Positions 1 to 12,060 are shown, counted from the stretch's first letter. The stretch is 64,000 bases of DNA from Branchiostoma lanceolatum (GCF_035083965.1 NC_089739.1:10466001-10530000), one strand, 5' to 3'. Notes: generated by a model from the sequence alone, not told the origin. Translations and numbers: made by a program.

Positions 1-604
1 AATTCCGTCTATTAATTCCCTGAGAACAAAGACACGGTGCACCGGTGAGCCAGTATTCCATCAAAGAACAGCACGCATCATAGTGCATTATGTGTAAAAG
101 ATGTAGCGATGTAAAGATCGAATCAGATTGCATTTGGTCGCTAGCGAAATAGAATACATGATTAGAAAGACCTGGAGAGTCAATATTTTTTCGTCATCCA
201 TCGATGATTACGGTTGCATCAATAGACCTCTTTCCAGTTACGGCGGCCATTTTGAATTCCGAGAGGTCAGCTCGGGGTCATGAACCAAAACGAGGCAGTA
301 CCTGACCCATATCCTAAGTCTATAACCTGTAATGCCACTTATATCATCTTCGGTGGTACATTTCGCCACTCTAAGATGAAATGATCTAATATATTTCCCT
401 TTATATGTAGACAATGTTGTAATTGTGGGCATTTTAACTTAATTTTGGCTAATTTTTTATTCGTTTTTCACAGTTTTTGACGGGTAACTTAAGGACAGTG
501 TCTACTATTGTATATCCTCCATTTGTACTCTCCATCGATAACCGAGGTTTAATATCTTTACTAGTAGGATTAAATGATAATTGTCATTGTAATTAATCTA
601 CCAG

Positions 605-802
605 ATAACGGGTGACTTCGCATTCGAAGCCAACGAGGCCAGGAGTGCAGACATTGCTCTGTACAGCGTGGCCATCGGTAATCCAGTTCTTGTAAACGAT
701 GTCGCGCTGAAGGCTATCAGCGGGGAATCCGATCATGTGTTCGACAGCGACAACGCCTGCGAAGTCGCCAACCGTATACTGAAGGACCTGTGCGGTGCGT
801 AA
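605..802 (+). CDS. Exon of a von Willebrand factor A domain protein (partial gene)
   Basis: The plus-strand reading frame after an acceptor (taattaatctaccag) encodes about 65 residues ending a VWA domain. The segments ADIALYSVAIG, ALKAISGES, DHVF and ILKDLCG match the usual final strand, 'AIA' segment and last helix of collagen- or matrilin-type VWA modules (family knowledge). Upstream exons are not in the window. The frame reaches TAA at 800-802, but a donor-like GTGCGT at 795-800 suggests the exon may instead end at 794 in phase 1, as extracellular modules often do. It could therefore be the last exon or an internal one. No partner exon was recognised to the right, so the full protein is unknown. 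VWA modules usually mediate extracellular adhesion. Confidence 0.6.
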   Translation: MTGDFAFEANEARSADIALYSVAIGNPVLVNDVALKAISGESDHVFDSDNACEVANRILKDLCGA

Positions 803-809
803 CTCTAAA

Positions 810-1135
810 ATAATTACCTCCATGAAAAATGGAGATATTGTTTTGGGTGTGTCTGTGTGTCTGTTTGTTTGTCTGTTTGTTTGTGTTTCCGGACTACTGT
901 AGTCAGCGTAACTCAAGAACCTCTTGATGGATTACGATGATATTTGGAATGTGGGCAGGTGTTATGAAGCCGAAATTCAAGGTCGATTTTGGGCCCCCTG
1001 GTATGTGACCTTGGTACTGCAGCAGAAATTCCATTTTTGTATCTCTTGACCTGGACGTGCTATGGTCTTGATTTTTTGGTGGCAGATAGCTTGTGGTGTA
1101 ATGAAGACGTGGTGTGGGTTTGGGCCCCCTAGTTT
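810..1135 (+). repeat. Dispersed repeat, copy A (GGGCCCCCTGG family)
   Basis: This block starts with a short hairpin (tccatgaaaaatggaga), runs through a TG/TTTG-rich tract, and then contains tcaagaacc, gatatttggaatgtggg and gggccccctggtatgtgacc. The same ordered landmarks occur reverse-complemented at about 5790-6100. A second shorter gggccccct echo lies near 1123. It has no ORF of note. It is probably a non-autonomous mobile element of unassigned class. Confidence 0.55.
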
Positions 1136-1771
1136 TTTGTATAATTTTCTCCTTATAAATTGTATATGATGTTTACAACTCAAAATTTACTTACTAGTTC
1201 CTCTTCTTTTTCATTTGTATCATTAGGATTTATGGTATAATTTCCGTTTGTTCTTTCGTTAATTTTGCTTCCTTTTGATTATGTATAACTATTGTCTAGT
1301 TTCAAGGGGGGGGACGAAAAGCCACATAGGCTTCTGCATGCCCCCCCCCCCCTGCATGTTTTAATTTGCCCTGTTTATCTATGGTTTTATAATTGTATAC
1401 ATGCATGAAAACAATAAACAACAATAGCTACATACATAACACTGCACATATTAAATTCAAATTTGCAGCCTGAATTATGCTCATGTTTCCGCATTCAACG
1501 GTGGTAGACAACTGAAATTAGTCATATGCTGCAGAGATTTAAAAGAATAAAGGGTCGTACATGCCACAAAGGGAAAAGGGACTTTGGAGAACAGGCAACC
1601 AATTCGTCACCGCAATGCCTTCTTTTCGTGTGACTAATAGAACGGTACCAATGTCAAACATCAGTGACAGTAGTTTTCTGATAGTTGATAAGTTCTTGTC
1701 TCTCTCATAATATAGAATTGTAAAAATCAATCGTGCTGTACCGGCTCAGTCGATTTTGTGACACCCGCTTA
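1136..1771. other. No gene recognised; AT-rich spacer with G and C runs
   Basis: The stretch holds short poly-G and poly-C runs near 1304 and 1341 and otherwise AT-rich sequence. No supported exon, RNA gene or element boundary was seen. Confidence 0.4.
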
Positions 1772-1974
1772 ATGCTACGGTCACATTTCCAAACAGGGGC
1801 CCGGCCGGGCTGTTTGCGGGAATGGAAAAGGAAAGTGTATGCCTAGAAATAAACACAAATTATGCTTATGATTGATATTTTTTATGTTTGTGTGCTTTGT
1901 TGTCTTTTATGACATACTTTTCGTTCTCGCAAACTGCCCGGTCGGGCCCCGGTTTGGAAATGTGACCGTAGCAT
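1772..1974. mobile_element. 203 bp MITE with long TIRs and TA target duplication
   Basis: The left end ATGCTACGGTCACATTTCC is the exact reverse complement of the right end. Inverted similarity continues for about 45-50 bp through a GC-rich gggcccgg segment. TA dinucleotides flank both ends (1770-1771 and 1975-1976), as expected for Tc1/mariner-type insertion (family knowledge). The AT-rich centre has no transposase, so this is a non-autonomous copy. Confidence 0.8.
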
Positions 1975-3300
1975 TACTCAGAACGTATTATACATTACGG
2001 AGAAGAATCCGCACCCCATTTGGACTATCAGATTACTGCCAGGAGGTTTTTGAATAAAGAATTCCAACTGTATTTCTTCAATGATTACAGGGTGAACCAA
2101 CAGGGAGAATGGGGTCGTGTGAATTGAGGACCTCTACATCATTGTAACCTGGCATCGAGTAATATCCAAGCAGATGTTGAACAGGATACGAGACCATTTT
2201 TCCGACTGCCAGTCTTTGCTTACATTAGCAGTTCTCATATACTTTAAGAGAACATATTTTATCTTCATTCAAGAATGGGCAATTAAAAAACCCTACTTTT
2301 GTGGAACTTTTAGTGACACAATATTTCAGTTCAATTAGATGAATATAATAAATAGGATTTCCCAGTAAATAAAAAGGATGTTATTTATTCATGCTAATTT
2401 GAAACAATCAACTGAATTAATACCAGCTCTTGATTGGTTTTGATTTTCTGAACATCTCTCCAAGTTGATATTCATCGTAAATGTAAGAACAACAAACAAT
2501 TAGATAGATTTATGAATTTAAAAAAGCAATCCAGTTGCTTAATATATAAGTAAGTTTATTGATTCGATCATTCATTCATCACTAAAATACATGGCAGCGT
2601 CCTCAGCAGAGGATGCTGAATTGCGTACGTTAGGCGTATATGTATTGCATTTAACAAAATCTAACTTAAATTTAAACAACTAGTACTATTCAAAATCTAA
2701 ATCAAAACAACTAATATTATACAAGCAACTAGTACTGTGCAAGATGAAATAAGAGGTACTGTAAACAAGAAGAAGAAAACGTATTGTACGAGGAATTAGA
2801 AACCAAATAAAAATGTCAGCATTCGTATTATTACAGCTCTTCATCCCAGAATTCCATCACATTTTGGAAGCGATATTATTGTAAGGGAAATAATAGGGCA
2901 CTGAGACTGTGGAATAAGGGGAGTATTGTAGATTTTTAAGCAAAATGCGGGTTTCCCTCATTTTCTGCATAACCTATGATAATAAACATTAATTGTTTAC
3001 CTCAAAACTTGTCAACATATTTTCCATTGATTATTGAAATAGTATACATGTATGTACGCTAATAACAAAAGATCCACCAGAAATATACTTATGAGCAAAA
3101 CAAAATGGGGTCCTAGATTCGTCGCAAAAATGTATCGGACGGATGAGGGTTAAATTTTTCAGCATATTAGGCCATGTTGGTTTGAATGTATGGGTAACAT
3201 CCGCGCGCATATGAATTTTCGTCCTATTGAAAATTTTCGGCCATACTTTAATCACAAAAAGTAGCTGCAAAGTGAGACAATCCGTCCAGGCATTCTTGAG
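1975..3300. other. No gene recognised; AT-rich spacer
   Basis: The sequence is AT-rich with frequent stops in all frames. I see no exon with supporting splice sites and no clear repeat boundary. Confidence 0.4.
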
Positions 3301-3305
3301 TTATC

Positions 3306-3543
3306 GTGTACCCCCCCAAACCCCCCCCCCCCCCCCCCTCCCCACACACACACACACATGCACACGAACGCTGTGCAAAACATAATCTTGGCGAAGGTAA
3401 CTGGCAGTTGGTTTAGAGCGATTGCAACTCGATCTAGCTAGTTAACGTTACTAGTCGGCGCTTATATATGATCCATGGGAATACAGTTTTGTCGATAGCA
3501 GATAGTTGCAGTTCTAGAAAGAAATGGTAGGCAACACTATTTC

Positions 3544-3620
<77 letters not shown>

Positions 3621-3660
3621 CCCAACCACACATACACACACGCGCACACACACGCGCACG
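3306..3660. repeat. Poly-C run and (CA)n microsatellite
   Basis: A near-pure C run (about 3306-3340) is followed by a short CA tract. A long (AC)n block then runs from about 3546 to 3618, decaying into mixed ACAC/GCGC up to 3665. Confidence 0.9.
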
Positions 3661-3665
3661 CACAC

Positions 3666-4320
3666 AGCTCAAACGCATCTGGACTTAATGCTGAGCTCAA
3701 CACCAGTTACATATTCAACCACACCTGTCCTTGGTGCTGAATACCACCCACACACAAACAACTATGTTCTTCTGATACTATACCTTTCAAAGACAAACAC
3801 ATCTGTTCATGGAGATAAATTTGACCAATTGGTTAATCTTTGGAAATGAATCTCATTTGCATCTTTGATAACATGAATGACCGAATTAGTATCGGAAAGG
3901 GAGTTGGTAGACGCCGCGGCCGGTTCCATCAATGATAGCGTGATCATACACGGAATTGCGTGACACGCGACCCCATGACGAAGACGAATGTAATAAGCAG
4001 TTCGTCAGTCATCGGTATAGTAAACGTGTACGCGCCTATTCATAAAGCGTTGCACATCCACGTCACAATGCATTTCAATAGGATGACGGCTGACGGCTGC
4101 GAAGTATTGCAGTTCCAGTAAACCTTGCTAGGCGACGCTTTTGATCCATAGTAAAGAAGCATTTTTTGGCAATTAGGATTGCTGGCGACGTTTTTGATCC
4201 ATGAACTTGGAAGTCACATGCTCTAGGACAAGATCATTTATTGTGACAGAAGTTATTCAATGCCCTGTACTCGAGTTTCTTACGTTTACAAAACTGATTC
4301 AGTAACACGCACAGGCAAGC
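3666..4320. other. No gene recognised; contains a short internal direct repeat
   Basis: A phrase similar to gcgacgcttttgatccat occurs at about 4131-4150 and again at about 4184-4203, so a roughly 53 bp unit is duplicated. Nothing else could be assigned. Confidence 0.35.
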
Positions 4321-4324
4321 GACC

Positions 4325-4440
4325 CTCATCGTTCGACAGTCAGACAAAAAGGCACACAGACAGACACACAGATAGACAGACATCCATAAACAAACAAACA
4401 CAGACAGACACACATACAGGCACAAACAAGAACAGTACCG
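4325..4440. repeat. Degenerate CAGA/CAAA simple repeat
   Basis: The tract is rich in cagacagacac and acaaacaaacac. It opens long spurious reading frames on both strands. Confidence 0.7.
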
Positions 4441-4764
4441 AAAACATTTTATTCGAAGGTAATGAATAATTGTGAATGATGATGTTGGCTGTTTCTTCGT
4501 TCCGAAGATCATTGGGAAGGTTGTCCTCCTCTGCAGGCTCTTCTGTGGCTGTGTAACCCAATCCTTGATCTGCACACTCTGCTGCAGGCCGGGCATGTAA
4601 AGCCCTGTGTAGGTGGCAACTGGGCAGCAGCAGCTGTCATTAATATAATACACTTATATGTGTATTAGTTAGCTAATTTCAATGCAGTAATTTTATGTAG
4701 CCTGTAGGCAATTCTATGTAGTCTGTCTGATGTATTTTCTGTGGTTACTCCAGGAAGAGTAGCT

Positions 4765-4990
4765 TCATACTATGTATGTAGCTAATGGAGGAAAATAAAG
4801 TATCCAAAGTATCCAAAGTATCCTGTGGCTTCTCTTCTCTGCAGCAGACTCTCTTCGAGCTGTTTCGAATCTTTCTGCACCTCTTTTGGTTGCTGCTCTC
4901 CATGCGTTTCTGTCATTCGCAATGTTCTCCCATTCTTTTACTGGAATAGGTATATGCCAATAGTGTGAAGAAAGGTGTGTAAGCATATGT
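4765..4990 (-). mobile_element. 3' end of a non-LTR retrotransposon ORF (fragment)
   Basis: The minus-strand translation contains KEWENIANDRNAWRAATKRG followed by a basic tail (RRESAAEKRSHR). A W..(I/V)A.DR..WR....RG motif followed by a charged C-terminus is typical of the end of LINE ORF2 proteins (family knowledge). Just beyond the ORF is a threefold GGATACTTT tandem (about 4798-4825), which resembles the simple-repeat tail many LINEs carry. Upstream reverse transcriptase sequence is absent, so this is a 5'-truncated relic. Confidence 0.55.
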
Positions 4991-4999
4991 TAAATTCAT

Positions 5000-5790
5000 C
5001 CCATACCAACTTTCGTGCTATATTTTGTTTCAACACGCTGACAAAGTCACACAAAAAAAATTAAGAAGTCCCGGAACAAATCGATTTAAAGTGGTAAATA
5101 CCATAAGGGTGAATGAAAGTCGATAGGGAAAAATAATAGGCATCCACATAACAAGTTTCGATACCTAACAAGAGAGCAATGAGGAATCACATATATTTCT
5201 ATCTGCCTGAAGATAGCCAAAATTCCAAAATCCTTTTCTAACTTGCGTATGCCAAACGTGTGAATAGAGTCCTACGGGAACGTGCCCTTGACACCCCAAT
5301 ACCAAATTCACGGTCACTTGGTTTGAAAACTAGGGAACTGGGGCCCGTAATACCGATGATTCGGGGGGTCAGATAATAGTAAAAAAAAATCTTAAAGTTT
5401 AATACCTTGCTCCCTTATCCAACAAGAGTTCGGAGACCTCATATCTCAATGAAATATTTGGATTATGCAAATGACTTCCACATTTGCATAATCTATGCTT
5501 GGTCATGTACACCTTTTACTACCTTACATAGGTCACATTGTTGACAGACCAATTGTTTACCAATTACCACTGAGAAGGATGATACACTTTTTCATAAATT
5601 ATACAAATGAGGAACTTATTTGCATAATTAGTATCCGTCCCATCAGTCATAAACTACATATGTTCGATGTATTTGAGTCATATAATGGAAAACACTGAAA
5701 ATATACATTTCCTCATGAATTATGCTAATGATGTCAAAATTTGCACTACATTATGTTACATCTTTGTCTAAGCTTATTGCATACTAAATG
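5000..5790. other. Spacer with recurring 'tttgcataa' phrases; no gene recognised
   Basis: Phrases such as atttgcataat and tgcataatta recur near 5464, 5485, 5620 and 5716, suggesting an old degenerate repeat. No exon is supported. Confidence 0.35.
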
Positions 5791-6100
5791 GCATGGAAAT
5801 CCGTCGTTCCTTTGTACTGTTATACTCATTGGAAGTTTGGACAAAAACGCCCCTGCAGTTCCAGAGCAACCAAGGCTACATACCAGGGGGCCCAAAATCC
5901 CCCTTGACCTTTGTCTTCCCAATAGATCCCAATACCTACCCACATACCAGATATCATCATAATCAATTGAGCGGTTCTTGAGTTATGCTGACTACAAAGA
6001 TCCGGAAACACAAACAGACAGACAGACAGACAGATACGCCCCCCCCCCCACGCACACACAAAACAGTATCTCCTTTTTTTCATGGAGATGAAAATGCTAT
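5790..6100 (-). repeat. Dispersed repeat, copy B (reverse orientation)
   Basis: This is the reverse complement of the family at 810-1135. Shared landmarks are taccagggggcccaaaat, tcttgagttatgctgac, the CAGA tract, a C run, and a terminal catggaga hairpin. No coding capacity. Confidence 0.6.
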
Positions 6101-6344
6101 TTATGACATTTATCGTGCAACGTTAATACCTCCTTGCTTCTACTATACAAAAATCACAATGCCGCCCCAGATGATACCGATATGTGAAATTCGGGGTCCT
6201 ATTCCATGAATAGCCAACATTAGTCACTTTGCTACTTAAAACCTATGTAACTACATCCGTAAAATCAATACATCATGACATGCTAAACGTTTAGACCATT
6301 CCCTATGGCGTTGCCAAAAAAATTCCCAGAAAAAAGGTGTCGTC

Positions 6345-6400
6345 TGTTTCCTATTACTTTCCCACAATGCACCATTCCGGAAGTTCACTTTTACTTTCAC
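6345..6400 (+). promoter_or_regulatory. Promoter-like cluster: ZNF143-like and ETS motifs
   Basis: The sequence ttcccacaatgcacc resembles the ZNF143/SBF motif and is followed by attccggaagtt, a good ETS site. A run of ttcacttttactttcact follows. This pairing is common at animal housekeeping start sites (general knowledge). It lies about 100 bp upstream of the ATG-containing candidate exon at 6500. Confidence 0.45.
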
Positions 6401-6499
6401 TCGTGATCGCACGGAGAGACATTCCTGTATTCAGAACGTGTCTTCTTACGATATCTTACAATTTTCTGCCGTCTTCTCGCTGTAAAAAGAAGAAGAAAC

Positions 6500-6543
6500 A
6501 TGCCGATACTACTGTGGTGGTTTCCAGCGGTCGTCGAAGACAG
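6500..6543 (+). CDS. Candidate first coding exon of the MARVEL-domain gene
   Basis: An ATG in good context (gaagaaacATGCCG) opens 14 codons plus two bases and ends at CAG with a strong donor GTACGG. The leftover phase (AG + G) fits the acceptor at 12270 exactly and would give ...VVEDR joined to ETSSTTTT. Support is the phase match, the promoter-like motifs just upstream and the lack of a better start. Against it are the 5.7 kb intron and a hydrophobic, unfamiliar N-terminus (MPILLWWFPAVVED). Another first exon could have been missed. Confidence 0.35.
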
Positions 6544-6619
6544 GTACGGCGTAATATTTGTTTTTATCCGGCTGTACTTTCTTTAATTTTGGTGGATGAT
6601 TTTTTTCCGCCGGCTTAGC

Positions 6620-7315
6620 GTAAGGGGTGGGGGGCGATGGAGGTTGGTGTTATCATATCTGATATCTAAGCGAGGATATTTTCAATTTTTTCTCCTCTAT
6701 AGTATTGATATTTTAATTTTCCACCTTTTGGTCAAGGTCAAAACGTAATGAAAAATGTCACGCCCTGATTTTGATTTGAAGGCAACAAAAAATGTGAAAT
6801 TTGATATGAGAAATTATTTCTAGGGTTGTTACTATTTGCAGATTTTTAACAATTTTATTCAGAATTTCACAGATTGTATTGGAAAGAAATTATGTGAAAA
6901 AATCGATGCAATTTGGATGAGAAAATATGATTTGACACTTGATATATGACCATGATTTGCATGTGATCACTGCTATAAGGTGCTATATGCTATATTGATT
7001 GATTATGGCTAAGGTATTATAACATTATGTTTATGAATTGATATTTGTGAAACACTAAACACTATATTCGGGGAAAAGCACAAAGAACAAATGTATATGA
7101 TAATACAGAGGAAACTATCTTTTTATAATAAGATTTAATTTGACGTGATTGTACATAATGATTTATTATAAATGATATTCATAATGATAACGGTCGTTAA
7201 CCTTCATCGGTCAGATCTTGTTATATATGAATGATGCAATGTCCTAATTTCCTACAGTTTAGTACAAATGTGTTTGTGTGAAACTGATTAGCATATTATT
7301 AGTGGTCTCGGAGCC
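6620..7315. other. AT-rich spacer or intron; nothing recognised
   Basis: The sequence has very high AT content and dense stops, with no motif or repeat boundary that I can support. Confidence 0.35.
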
Positions 7316-7319
7316 TGTC

Positions 7320-7625
7320 ACTCAATATATCATAATGGATCAAATCGTGGAACCAGAGGTCAAGGGTTCAAATCCTCTGGAGGTTGAAGGTTGTGTCCCA
7401 ATTTAGTAGTTAAGCCACATGGATCAAAAATCTGTAGATGGCCAAGGTTTGAATATTAATCCTACACTATCCATCCTTGAACTTGAAGTGATTCAGTGCT
7501 TAGTATGTGGGACCATCAAACCCCTGCATGCTAAAGAACCCAACACACGTATTGAGAAGAGTACTCTAAGATTGACCTAAGTGGGCATGGCCGAATTGGA
7601 GCCTCCTTTCCTGTGTGTCTCTTGA
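7320..7625 (+). mobile_element. tRNA-derived SINE, diverged copy
   Basis: A B-box-like segment (gggttcaaatcctctgg, about 7363) is followed by a tail with ctaaagaacccaacacac and attgagaagagta, shared with the SINE copies at 11466 and 11750. The A-box half is degraded. Confidence 0.5.
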
Positions 7626-7667
7626 ATACAAATGATCATGACTTATCTTTGAAGATTTTTCAAAAAT

Positions 7668-7878
7668 AATACTGTAATTCACTTTATCTTCACGGTAGCA
7701 AACTTTCATGGTATAATGAAAATTTACATTTCACTGAACTTTAACTTCACGGTGGCGGCAAGTGATTTACAGAACAGATGTGTGAAGAAATCATAAATAA
7801 TAACAATAGGCCTTTTTCATGGTACAGACTACAGTGAACATAAAGTTACAGTAAGAGAAACAAGAATTACAGTATTAG
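7668..7878. mobile_element. MITE of the TACTGTAATTC family
   Basis: The left end aTACTGTAATTCACTTTA and right end GAATTACAGTATT are inverted repeats. The interior has 'cttcacggtggc' type phrases also seen at 10079 and 10600-10800. There is no ORF. Confidence 0.6.
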
Positions 7879-7879
7879 T

Positions 7880-9370
7880 TGTTAATAGGCAAAAGTCCCA
7901 GGGCCTGTTAAATATACATTTTAATCTGTAATGTTTATTATTAATGAAAGTACACAGCACCTATATAGCACTAGTGTGTATGTAGTTTATGTAGAGACCA
8001 TTAGTGCTTCACTAAGTAAACGTCATTGTTTACAGTGTAAACATGATCTGTCAACACTGAGGACAATATTGACATAACTCGAGGACCAAGTCTAATTATA
8101 GTTTAGCCTGCAGTGTTAAAAGATGTCAAGTCCCCATATAGATAAGGGTTGAACAAAGAATTTGTTTTATCTGAGGTTTTCTGTATTAGCATTTGTAAAA
8201 TTACTCTAGTGTGTACTAGATATACATGTCTATATAGAAGAAACACTATATATTTTGGTAGAAGGGAAAAGTAAGGTTTTCATGGCATTTTAACAGAGAA
8301 GTGTGCACTTTTTGCAGTAGAAAAAAAATATACTACAGTGCTAGTAAGTGTTATACATTGAAGGGGCATACATTTACTGTATTTGTACATGTGGTGGCAT
8401 GAATCTCTGATTAAGATAGTGCAAACTCTGAAAATAAAACTATTGCAAACATTTTCAGATCTACAGTACAAGGGTGTAGAGCTTAGAATATATTTCCTGT
8501 GTCCACACCCAAATTTCCTGGATTTCTGTTCAATGATTGTGCCACCCACTTACCAAGAATCCACAGCAAAATTTATGTTAAAATGTTCACATTTAGTTTT
8601 GACCATTTTTTTTTCCCAGAAAAGCTTTGAATCTAGACTCATATCTTTCCGAGTGCTCCAGAAAGGTTATTGTAAATGGTTTTGACCCTTTTCCGCTAAA
8701 TGATCTTTAGGGTAAATTGCCCTTTCAGAAAGACCAAATATAAGTCATGTGTGAAATACATTTCTCTTCGGGTAACACTTAAGAAAAAAATCCAATTTGG
8801 TTATCCTCCAGGCCACTATTATATCAAAACAGTTAGTATATCATCTAATTTTGTGTCTAAATACTACATATAAAACCATACAAAATGCTATGATATTATA
8901 TAGCCTTCATCAAGGTATACAAATCACAAGGCATTTCTTCTGCAAAGACATTTGCATATATGATGATGAATTTTGAATCTATATCATTGGTGTCTAAAAA
9001 AATACATACACCATGTAGTCTTTGAGCCTATGCCAGTTTCCACGAACCTGTATGCATCATTAAATGTATCTAAAAAGGGGCCAGTCCAGAAATAGAAAAG
9101 GGCAGGGACATACACACATTCGCATAAACCATTTTATTTTCTTAATTAACAAATAAAAATAGAAGCCATATTGCAACCATTTTTTTTCCAATAAAAAAAA
9201 TGATACAAAACTTAAAAAAAAGTGAATATCTTGCAATTAGCAAGTTTAAATCTCATATTCCAATTACAAGACTGTAAACGACGTGATTCTTTTTCTAAAT
9301 ATCTCCTATCGTATAATCCCAGAGTATTTTTAGAGCAGATTTACACTTGCACAATTGTTAGAATGTGGCC
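7880..9370. other. AT-rich intronic or spacer sequence; nothing recognised
   Basis: No exon with paired splice sites and no clear repeat ends could be supported. Several homopolymer runs are present. Confidence 0.35.
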
Positions 9371-9379
9371 AGGGTTTGT

Positions 9380-9600
9380 TGAGCTAGTCCCTAGGGATTT
9401 CCACTGCAATACCGCAGCTTGTTTGAATGACCTTGGGTTTTGCAATGAGGTCGTTGAATGGGAACGCGCCAGCGGCCTGTTGTACGTGTGGCGGAGTGCT
9501 GATAACGGGAACAATCAGCGCGGCGCGGTATTGTCACCGTCGCGCTGTCAGTGCGCAGGCGTTTGATGAATGGGTTGCAGTTATGTTTGAAATGTGTGAA
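9380..9600. other. CpG-rich island in AT-rich surroundings
   Basis: The roughly 200 bp are notably richer in G+C and CpG than the flanks (gcgccagcgg, cgcggcgcggta, gtcaccgtcgcgctg). All three plus frames are partly open, but none resembles a known protein. It could be a promoter, an unannotated 5' exon or the core of an old transposon. No target duplication was found. Confidence 0.35.
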
Positions 9601-10076
9601 GTACATTTTGCTGCCCAACTTGGCCAGCTTCGAATTCTTTGGGCAAACAGTTATTTCTGAGGAAACCTATTTGATAAGCATGTTGCTTTGTGAGAATTTA
9701 ATTCAGATTTTAGACAATAAAATCTCTAAGAGATTTTTAATACTATAGGATAGACTACATACATGTACAACAGGATCATAAAAAAAAATTATATTAGAAC
9801 TACATGTACTGGCAATAACTCCATTGAGCATGAAATTGGCAAGTTTATTTTCTGTAAAATTATTTGCTTCATGAAATACATACATGTATGTATATATAGA
9901 TAAGTATACAACCATACGTGTACTAGTAGTTGTTTATGTGTGCAGTAAAGGGTAACTATAATTGTTGAAATTAATTTTTTTCCCATTTGTTATGTAAATG
10001 AACACTGCGGATATGTGTTCTACTAGCTAGACTCATATACTACAGTACTGTTGTATCTGTTAATGCATGCAGAAAT

Positions 10077-10160
10077 GTTTGCGGTGGTTTTATATTTGCA
10101 GTTTTAGCAGTGAACTCTTAACCATGAACTTAAAACCACCGTGCAAAGCCGTGACTGTAG
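10077..10160. repeat. Small inverted repeat related to the 10.6-10.8 kb element
   Basis: The phrase tgtttgcggtggttttat and its inverted counterpart taaaaccaccgtgcaaagc form a roughly 80 bp hairpin. The same gcggtggttttaagttcg wording occurs at about 10730. Confidence 0.5.
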
Positions 10161-10592
10161 CACTACTATTGTTTCAAACACGGACTCAAAAGCACTACGA
10201 ACACTTAATTCTCTCCCTACCACAAAATTAAATCCCTGTAAACAATATTTCTGCATTTACAGACTGAGTGTAGGATTTTCAATTAGTATAATGTTTCTAC
10301 TACAAATTTAATAGTTTATATTTCACTTTGAGTCTAACATCAACTCTCATGATTCTGCTGCATTACTCTCTTAAACAAAATTGCCAGTCTCCTAAAAGAT
10401 ATTCCAAGTAGTATTACAGTATATAGTATTCGAAAAGATATTCCAAAAGATCTTCCATGCAGTATTCCAAGCAATATTCCAAAAGATCTTCCAAGTAGTA
10501 TTTCAAACCTTATTCCAAAATATATTCCAAGCAGTATTCCAAGCTGCATTGCTCCTTGTAAAATGTTGCCAGTCTCCTAAAAAGAACAACCT

Positions 10593-10830
10593 TCTGAATT
10601 ACTGTAAATGCATTTAAGTTCGTGTGGTTTTTATTAATCACGCCAAGGCGAAAATGGAGTGTTAGCGATGGTTTTAAGATCGCGGCAGTGCTATAATTAC
10701 AAACTGCTACAGTACTGGACAAAAATGTTTGCGGTGGTTTTAAGTTCGCTGTGAAACGGTCACGGCGAAAACCGCAAACATACATGTAAAACCACCGCGA
10801 TCATTCCTGCATTAATATTACAGTTACTGT
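10593..10830. mobile_element. MITE of the TACTGTAA family with internal palindromes
   Basis: The left end attactgtaaatgcattt and right end cctgcattaatattacag are imperfect inverted repeats. Between them, gcggtggtttt and aaaaccaccgcg stretches can fold back on each other. No coding capacity. Confidence 0.55.
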
Positions 10831-11465
10831 AGTCCTGCTGTAAAACAGACCTAAAAGATAGTCCAAGCAGTAGAGTAGAAGAATGCTGATGGTAAAAGAT
10901 GGTTGCATAATTGTGTAGTCAATTATACAGTGAGGATGGGCGGAGCGAATGGAACTGTATGCCTTTCTGCCCCTGACGTTAAATCGAAATTGATCCACAG
11001 CATACTGAACTAGTAACTGAAGTGTTACAAAGATTTGCACTCCATTTCAAGCTTGTAATAATTTCATCACACTAGTGAAAAAGAACTGACGTGTACAGAT
11101 AGCGTTACAAGTTTAGAAACTAGACAGTTGATTGACGTATCGGATATGAGATTTCTGGTAGCATTATGATTATAATGTGGCAGCCTACTTCACAGGTTTT
11201 AGGCAAATTATAGGTTTTGAACTTGAAGATTATTTATTATTAATATTAGGTTGGTATTGAGTAAAATTATATATTTTGTCATGTAGTCTTTTAAGTGAAT
11301 GTAAATTGATACAATTCAAACTAGACACAACTTCTTTTAATTTAGCAATTTCTTTAATTAGCCAATGCAAAAATACACCTTTTTTTTTCAATATTGAATT
11401 AATTTCAATTGTCCAGAATATAACTTATTGTAAGTCTGTGTCATGTTGGCCTAAATGTGGCATTA

Positions 11466-11725
11466 TGTAGTGGCATAACAGTTAGAGTGTTAAATTAAGC
11501 TCAGAACCTAGAGGTCCTGGGTTCAAATCCTCTTACATATCACAGATAATGCACTGTTGGGAAAGTCACTTTACATTCATGACTTTCCTCACTCCACCCA
11601 GGTGTAACTAAAAATGGGTACCTGACTTCAGATGAGGATGTAAAACTAAAGGCAGTGGAAGGATTGAGAGGGATGGGCTCCGCCTTCCAATACCGTGCCC
11701 TAGACACAGTGGATGCCCACTAGCA
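11466..11725 (+). mobile_element. tRNA-derived SINE
   Basis: An A-box-like start (tagtggcataacagttagag) and B-box (gggttcaaatcc) are followed by a body with gaaagtcactttacattcatgac and tgggtacctgacttc. The body is shared with the copy at 25975. The copy ends near agacacagtggatgcc. Confidence 0.6.
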
Positions 11726-11749
11726 GTGGCGTCGCAGTGGCGTAAGTGA

Positions 11750-12060
11750 CGTCGCGGTGGCGTAGTGGCAGGGTGTTTGGCCCTAGAACCCAGAGATACC
11801 GGGTTCGAATCCGGGGTTCCTTGATTAGTCCCGTTGACATTGTGCCCTTGGAAAAGGCACTTTACACGACTTTTCCCACTTAGGTGAAAATTAGTACCTA
11901 GCTTCGGTTAGGGACGTCCCTCGCATAGGACGTTAAATGTAGGTCCCGTGTTTGAAGATCTAGAGAGCCACAACTCAAGCATGTTAAAGAACCCAACACA
12001 CTTATTGAAAAGAGTAGTGGTCCTTCCCGGTGTGTGTGGATCATATAAATCTGTCTGGAT
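11750..12060 (+). mobile_element. tRNA-derived SINE, well preserved copy
   Basis: The A-box region gtggcgtagtggcagggtg and B-box GGTTCGAATCC are spaced as in a tRNA. A body with ggcactttacacgac, cttcggttagggacgtccc and aagaacccaacacac follows. Copies or pieces lie at 15388, 50465 and 55085 (minus). The copy ends about 200 bp upstream of the first confident MARVEL exon. Confidence 0.75.

Noticed and set aside
4234-4653. Minus-strand ORF of 139 codons rich in Cys/Val/Leu
   Set aside because: Much of it is the CAGA/CAAA simple repeat read in reverse (CLCVCLSVF-like). No family resemblance and no splice support.
5826-6083. 85-codon minus-strand ORF
   Set aside because: It lies inside the dispersed repeat shared with 810-1135; coding appearance comes from the CAGA tract and low stop density.
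11756-11815. Functional tRNA gene
   Set aside because: A- and B-boxes are present, but the acceptor stem does not pair, and the segment continues into a SINE body found in several copies.
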